Positions 60,283 through 64,000 of a DNA stretch of 64,000 nt are shown here, in pieces; position 1 is the stretch's first letter; each line of letters starts with the position of its first letter. The stretch is from Chiua virens (Eukaryota > Basidiomycota > Agaricomycetes > Boletales > Boletaceae). The DNA lies in contig JAHNUO010000001.1 of NCBI GenBank assembly GCA_019787685.1, forward strand, positions 2,046,001 to 2,110,000. Reading direction: 5' to 3'. Below the pieces are notes generated by a model. The model was not told where the DNA came from. It saw only the letters and a list, made by a program, of their open reading frames with translations, and made no database searches. Position numbers and translations under genes: made by a program.

Positions 60283-62313
60283 AGTACGTCTCATCTCACT
60301 CAACTACACTTGCGCATTAATTCTCCTCGAGTGTGTGGCATATTAGGTCTACTGCTGCAGGACCCCACCATTGATGCCGCTACCGAGATCTGCGAAGGTC
60401 TTTCTCTGTTACAGCACCGGGGTCAGGATGCATGTGGCATCGTCACTTGTGGTCCCAAAGGCCGTCTCTACCAATGCAAAGCGAACGGAATGGTCCGGGA
60501 CGTATTCGATGACAAGGCTCTTGCGAGGCTAATTGGCGGAATGGGCGTCGGTCACGGTGAGACACTCCGATCAGCCAGTTCACCTATCTAAGCGATCCTT
60601 TCAAGTTCGATACCCAACAGCTGGTAGCTCCAACCACGCCGAAGCCCAGCCTTTCTACGTGAATTCACCCTATGGTATCGTACTAGCACATGTTCGCAAA
60701 CTTTGCCTGCAGCCCCAGATACATGTCCTTACACAGCATTTCCACAGAATGGCAACCTAATCGACAGCGCGACCTTATTGCAATACATGGATGCTACAGC
60801 ACATCGGCATATCAATACTTCGTCCGATTCCGAACTGATTTTGAATATCTTTGCCGACAATCTTCAACAAACCGGCAAGTTTCGCATCAATGAAGAGGAC
60901 ATTTTCACTGCGATCGGTGGCTTAATGAAGCAGTGCAAGGGAGCCTACGCTTGTGTTGCGATGCTTGCAGGATTCGGAATCATTGCTTTCAGAGATCCGA
61001 ATGGCATTCGACCCGTCGGGATGGCGTCTCGGAAAGCTGCCACTGGCAAGGATTGGCTATTCGCAAGTGAGAGTATCGTGGCCGACGCTGGTGGTTTCAG
61101 CGACTGGCAGGATGTCAATCCTGGTACGTCCGTGCATCCCCACTGTCGCCTCAAGATACCAATTCATTTAATAGGCGAAGCCATTATAATCACTCGTTCC
61201 AAGGTTTCCAGACGCGTCGTCGCCGAACCGGTAACATTTGCTCCTGATATCTTTGAATACGTTTATTTTGCCCGGCCTGATTCCGTATTGGATGGCGTCA
61301 GTGTTTACCGGAGCCGAATGGCTATGGGGGATGCGCTCGCCGAAGAAGTACGCAAGGTTTTATCAGAGAACAACCTTGGCGTAGATGTTGTCATTCCTGT
61401 CAGTTCGCCATGTCGCTTTCTCAAGCGCCCGGGTTTGATCGTTGATGTTAGGTACCCGATACGTCGCGTGTCGCCGCCTTGAACTTGGCCCAGAGGCTTC
61501 AGCTTCCTTACAGGGAGGGATTCATCAAAAACCGGTACGTCGGTAGGACGTTCATCATGCCAGGACAACAAATCAGGCATGTTTCCTGCCTGTTATGAAA
61601 TTATGTATGTAAACTTACGAGTTCCAGGAGTAAAAATGTGAGGAAAAAGCTGAATGCCATGGCTCTCGAGTTTGTGGGCAAGAATGTCTTGCTTGTTGAC
61701 GGTACGTCTCAGGATCATGGGAACCATGCCGTACGATAGACACGTTCGTTCTCCAGATTCTATTGTTCGCGGCACCACTTCCAAGGAAATCATTCAGATG
61801 GCGAAAGATGTCGGTGCCAAGAAAGTTGTGGTTGCGAGTTGTGCTCCCCCGATACGGTAGGGTTTACCCTTCGTTTCACTTCCGTTTTCTCATCTATTTC
61901 ATAGTTATTCTAACGTATATGGCATCGACATGCCTTCGCGCGCAGAACTTGTCGCATATGGCAGGACGACCGAGGAAATCGCAGAGACTATCGGGGCGGA
62001 TCTCGTTATCTTCCAACAGCTCCCGGATTTGATCGCCTCCGTCCGCCAGTTCAATCCGTCCATCGAAACGTTTGACTGTTCGGTTTTCACTGGCGAATAT
62101 GTTACAGGGAGTGTTGATGAAGCATATTTGACTCACATCGAGTCGCTGAGGGCTGATCATGTAAAGAACAAGTTGGCCGACTCCAAAGTCGTCGAAACGA
62201 AGGGCGCGAATGGTATGAATGGTTACCGCGGCCGGCCTGAGACTGGTTTGGATGCCGCCGTGAATGGGGCTGACGACACCGTGGGGCTACATAACACTTG
62301 GAACGTCAGTTGA
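60283..62313 (+). CDS. ADE4: Amidophosphoribosyltransferase (ADE4) with spliced start codon
   Basis: First committed enzyme of purine synthesis: PRPP plus glutamine gives phosphoribosylamine. The class II glutaminase needs Cys at position 2 (MCGILG). The genome has GTG-TGT-GGC at that point, but splicing the 48-nt intron 60284-60331 (GTACGT...CTCGAG) joins A60283 to TG60332-60333 and makes ATG-TGT-GGC. Then [31 protein letters not shown], the [14 protein letters not shown] region, [20 protein letters not shown], and the PRPP site [17 protein letters not shown]. The intron at 61577-61627 uses a GC donor (GCATGT). TGA at 62311-62313. No lesions. Confidence 0.95.
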
Positions 62314-62546
62314 CAATTGTAGAATCGGTAACGTTTTGAGTGCCAAGTCTCCATCCCTTCCTACTACAACTTCATAACAATACAAAGAAAACATGGAAAT
62401 ACTGTAGCCAGCGATGTGTGGGTCTATGATGTTACATGGAATACAAGAACAAAACTATGCGCTTACTGCTTGACGATAAATAACACCGTCCAGAGTGCCG
62501 TAATTTGTTCCAGACATGTTGAATAAAGATATCACACGCGTTCATG

Positions 62547-63763
62547 TCAGCGAGCAGGTACATTGCGGCTATTGGTTCCCGTTTGAGAGGGCAGCTGCGA
62601 GAGGGACCGGTGCTTAGGCATGAACAATGCTGCCATAGGGTCCTTCTTTTGTATCGGTGGTTTGGAGGGTCGAAGCTCGGTGGTTTGTGAAGGTGGACGG
62701 ATAGGTGATGATGGACGAACAGGTGACGACGATTGAGGTGGTGAAATAGGGACCTTCTTGGAAACAGCACTTGTGGGTTTCGTAGACTGAACAGGGCGGG
62801 GGATCGTTTGGGGGACCGAAGCCGATGGCCGAGTGACCGATACGGCCTTGACAGCTATCCGGCTGTCAACAGGTTTTGTCGATGAGGCCGCAAGTGGGCT
62901 GGCTGTGGCAGGGCGGTGTACTGTGCTAAGGGGTATTTTTGGGCCTAAGCGATGCGTATACATGGTCCTTTGTAATTTACTCGCGTCATTCTTGGTCTTT
63001 TGGAAGAGAGACAATGGCTGGCTTGTTGTTGACCCTGGAGAGTGTTAGTTCGGCAACAAGTTAGCAAGATAATGCTTACATGTGGTGCGGGCACGTTTGG
63101 CGGGTGGTAATTTATCGGTCAATTTAACTTCACGTTCTTTCTTGCGTTCAACTTCCTCCATACGCTGGTTTCTGATCCTTGATGCAACCTCCTCAAGCCG
63201 ATGGGCTTCGGCTTTACGAAGAATCTGTGTGGTATGAACAGCAAGCGTGGACCCACGACAGATGGGACATACGAAATATTGATCACGCCAGGATTCCGGT
63301 GGCTGGTCAGCGTTTTGTACCAGTTGTTCTGCAAGCAAGGGATACGACTTGAAACATAGACGTTCCCAGAGATCTGATGACAATGAGTCGGAGGGTAAAA
63401 GCAGGCGCTAGTGGGGGACATGCCTGAGGTGTCTTGTTCGAGGTACTGGACGGAATGAGAGAAGGGAGTGATGAAGGGAGATGGACTTGCCGGAGAGGAT
63501 TGTTCCAAGCGAAGGAGTGTATCTGCAGAGCAGCACTCGAGCACGGGTCTAATAACATCGTACCGTACGTCATGACCAAGACAAGTTATGGCTGTTGGAC
63601 TGATGAGGACAAGGATGGACCGAAAGGGGAAGACACACCGTCTGCATGTGCGGAAAGGACTAGGAAGGGATTAGAAAATGGGCGGAATGGGTGTGGAGAA
63701 GGGAAGCTCACCCCGCTGGCAGTAAGAGACGAGAGGGGGGACACGACGAAGAGCAGAGGTCAT
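62547..63763 (-). CDS. ELA1: Elongin-A-like protein
   Basis: The start at 63763 gives MTSALRRVPPLVSYCQR. After an intron comes the Elongin A box: VRYDVIRPVLECCSADTLLR and LRLEQSSP, then SSDLWERLCFKSYPLLAEQL and a basic helix RIRNQRMEEVERKKEREVKL. The second half is Ser/Pro/Lys-rich (SLFQKTKNDASKLQRTMY then a disordered tail). Elongin A recruits Pol II to a Cul3/Cul5-type ligase in yeast and animals. The intron at 63408-63490 uses the canonical GC donor GCAAGT and yields SSPRLLLPSDSLSS-DLWERL. The first intron boundary is not precisely placed. Confidence 0.82.
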
Positions 63764-63819
63764 TGATGATGGAGGGTAAGAAAGGTAGTTGCACCGCTTT
63801 ACATAACTTCAAATATATA

Positions 63820-64000
63820 TCATTCCTCCTCCTCCACTTCCTCTTCATACGCCCGTTCCTGTGCATTCATCGCTCCCACCACATCCTCAGACTCTCCCTT
63901 TTGTACAGATAGTCGCTGCCCTGCTCCCCATGTAATCACACTCAATATGTACTTGCTGCAGTACTCACTAATAAGCGTGTGGATCGCCTCCTGTGTCTTT
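63820..64000 (-). CDS. 3' end of an unknown gene, truncated by window edge
   Basis: Reading on the minus strand from the edge: TQEAIHTLI, an intron starting GTGAGT with a likely acceptor at GGGGAGCAG, then RQRLSVQKGESEDVVGAM and an acidic Glu-rich end before TGA at 63822-63820. Too little is present to name a family. The gene points toward the Elongin-A-like gene. Confidence 0.55.
   Translation of the reverse strand, partial: KTQEAIHTLISEYCSKYILSVITWGAGQRLSVQKGESEDVVGAMNAQERAYEEEVEEEE

Overview
The window is a gene-dense stretch of a filamentous basidiomycete, most likely an Agaricomycete. The evidence is the very short introns (about 44-90 nt, GT-AG with some GC-AG), small intergenic gaps, genes on both strands, and fungal-specific families (Atg15 lipase, Ecl1-type zinc protein, Zn2Cys6 regulator, copper-radical glyoxal oxidase, basidiomycete F-box protein, Ste18-type G-gamma). 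The species cannot be fixed from the sequence. I recognise about 32 protein genes, two of them cut by the window edges. I found no tRNA, rRNA, transposon or CRISPR array.

Layout. 0-6.5 kb: guanine deaminase (5' truncated), ATG15 lipase, phosphopantetheine adenylyltransferase, Erf2-type DHHC palmitoyltransferase. 7-13.2 kb: Zn2Cys6 transcription factor and a LIM-domain protein. 13.4-24.5 kb: Sac-domain/hSac2 phosphoinositide phosphatase, proteasome beta5, a cystathionine gamma-synthase-like PLP enzyme, flavin monooxygenase, SNU13, UBC9. 24.7-41.5 kb: F-box protein, mS38/Cox24, GPI10, a Bud27/URI-related DUF3835 protein, PNO1, glyoxal oxidase, Gid7/WDR26, Ecl1-like protein. 42.5-52.2 kb: VPS54, metaxin/Sam37-like protein, TLC-domain protein, two G-gamma genes in inverted orientation around a small coiled-coil gene, and a thioredoxin with a probable mitochondrial presequence. 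52.6-64 kb: NOC4, myotubularin, S-adenosylmethionine synthetase, amidophosphoribosyltransferase (ADE4), Elongin-A-like protein, and the 3' end of an unknown gene.

Most genes are housekeeping and the order shows no pathway cluster. Themes recur: ribosome biogenesis (SNU13, PNO1, NOC4), phosphoinositide and membrane traffic (Sac phosphatase, myotubularin, VPS54, ATG15), ubiquitin-type regulation (UBC9, Gid7, F-box, Elongin A, proteasome), and methionine/sulfur metabolism (SAM synthetase, PLP enzyme). Several divergent pairs share extremely short 5' regions (PPAT/ERF2 26 bp between ATGs; VPS54/metaxin 29-41 bp; DUF3835/PNO1 86 bp).

Two points need care. First, many otherwise normal genes between 2.4 and 37.4 kb carry single-base frame breaks, about 14 insertions against 2 deletions, while genes from 42 to 63 kb read through cleanly. 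Assembly error is the leading explanation. Second, the ADE4 start codon exists only after splicing. All exon models were built by eye from frame, splice signals and remembered family conservation; none was checked by alignment.
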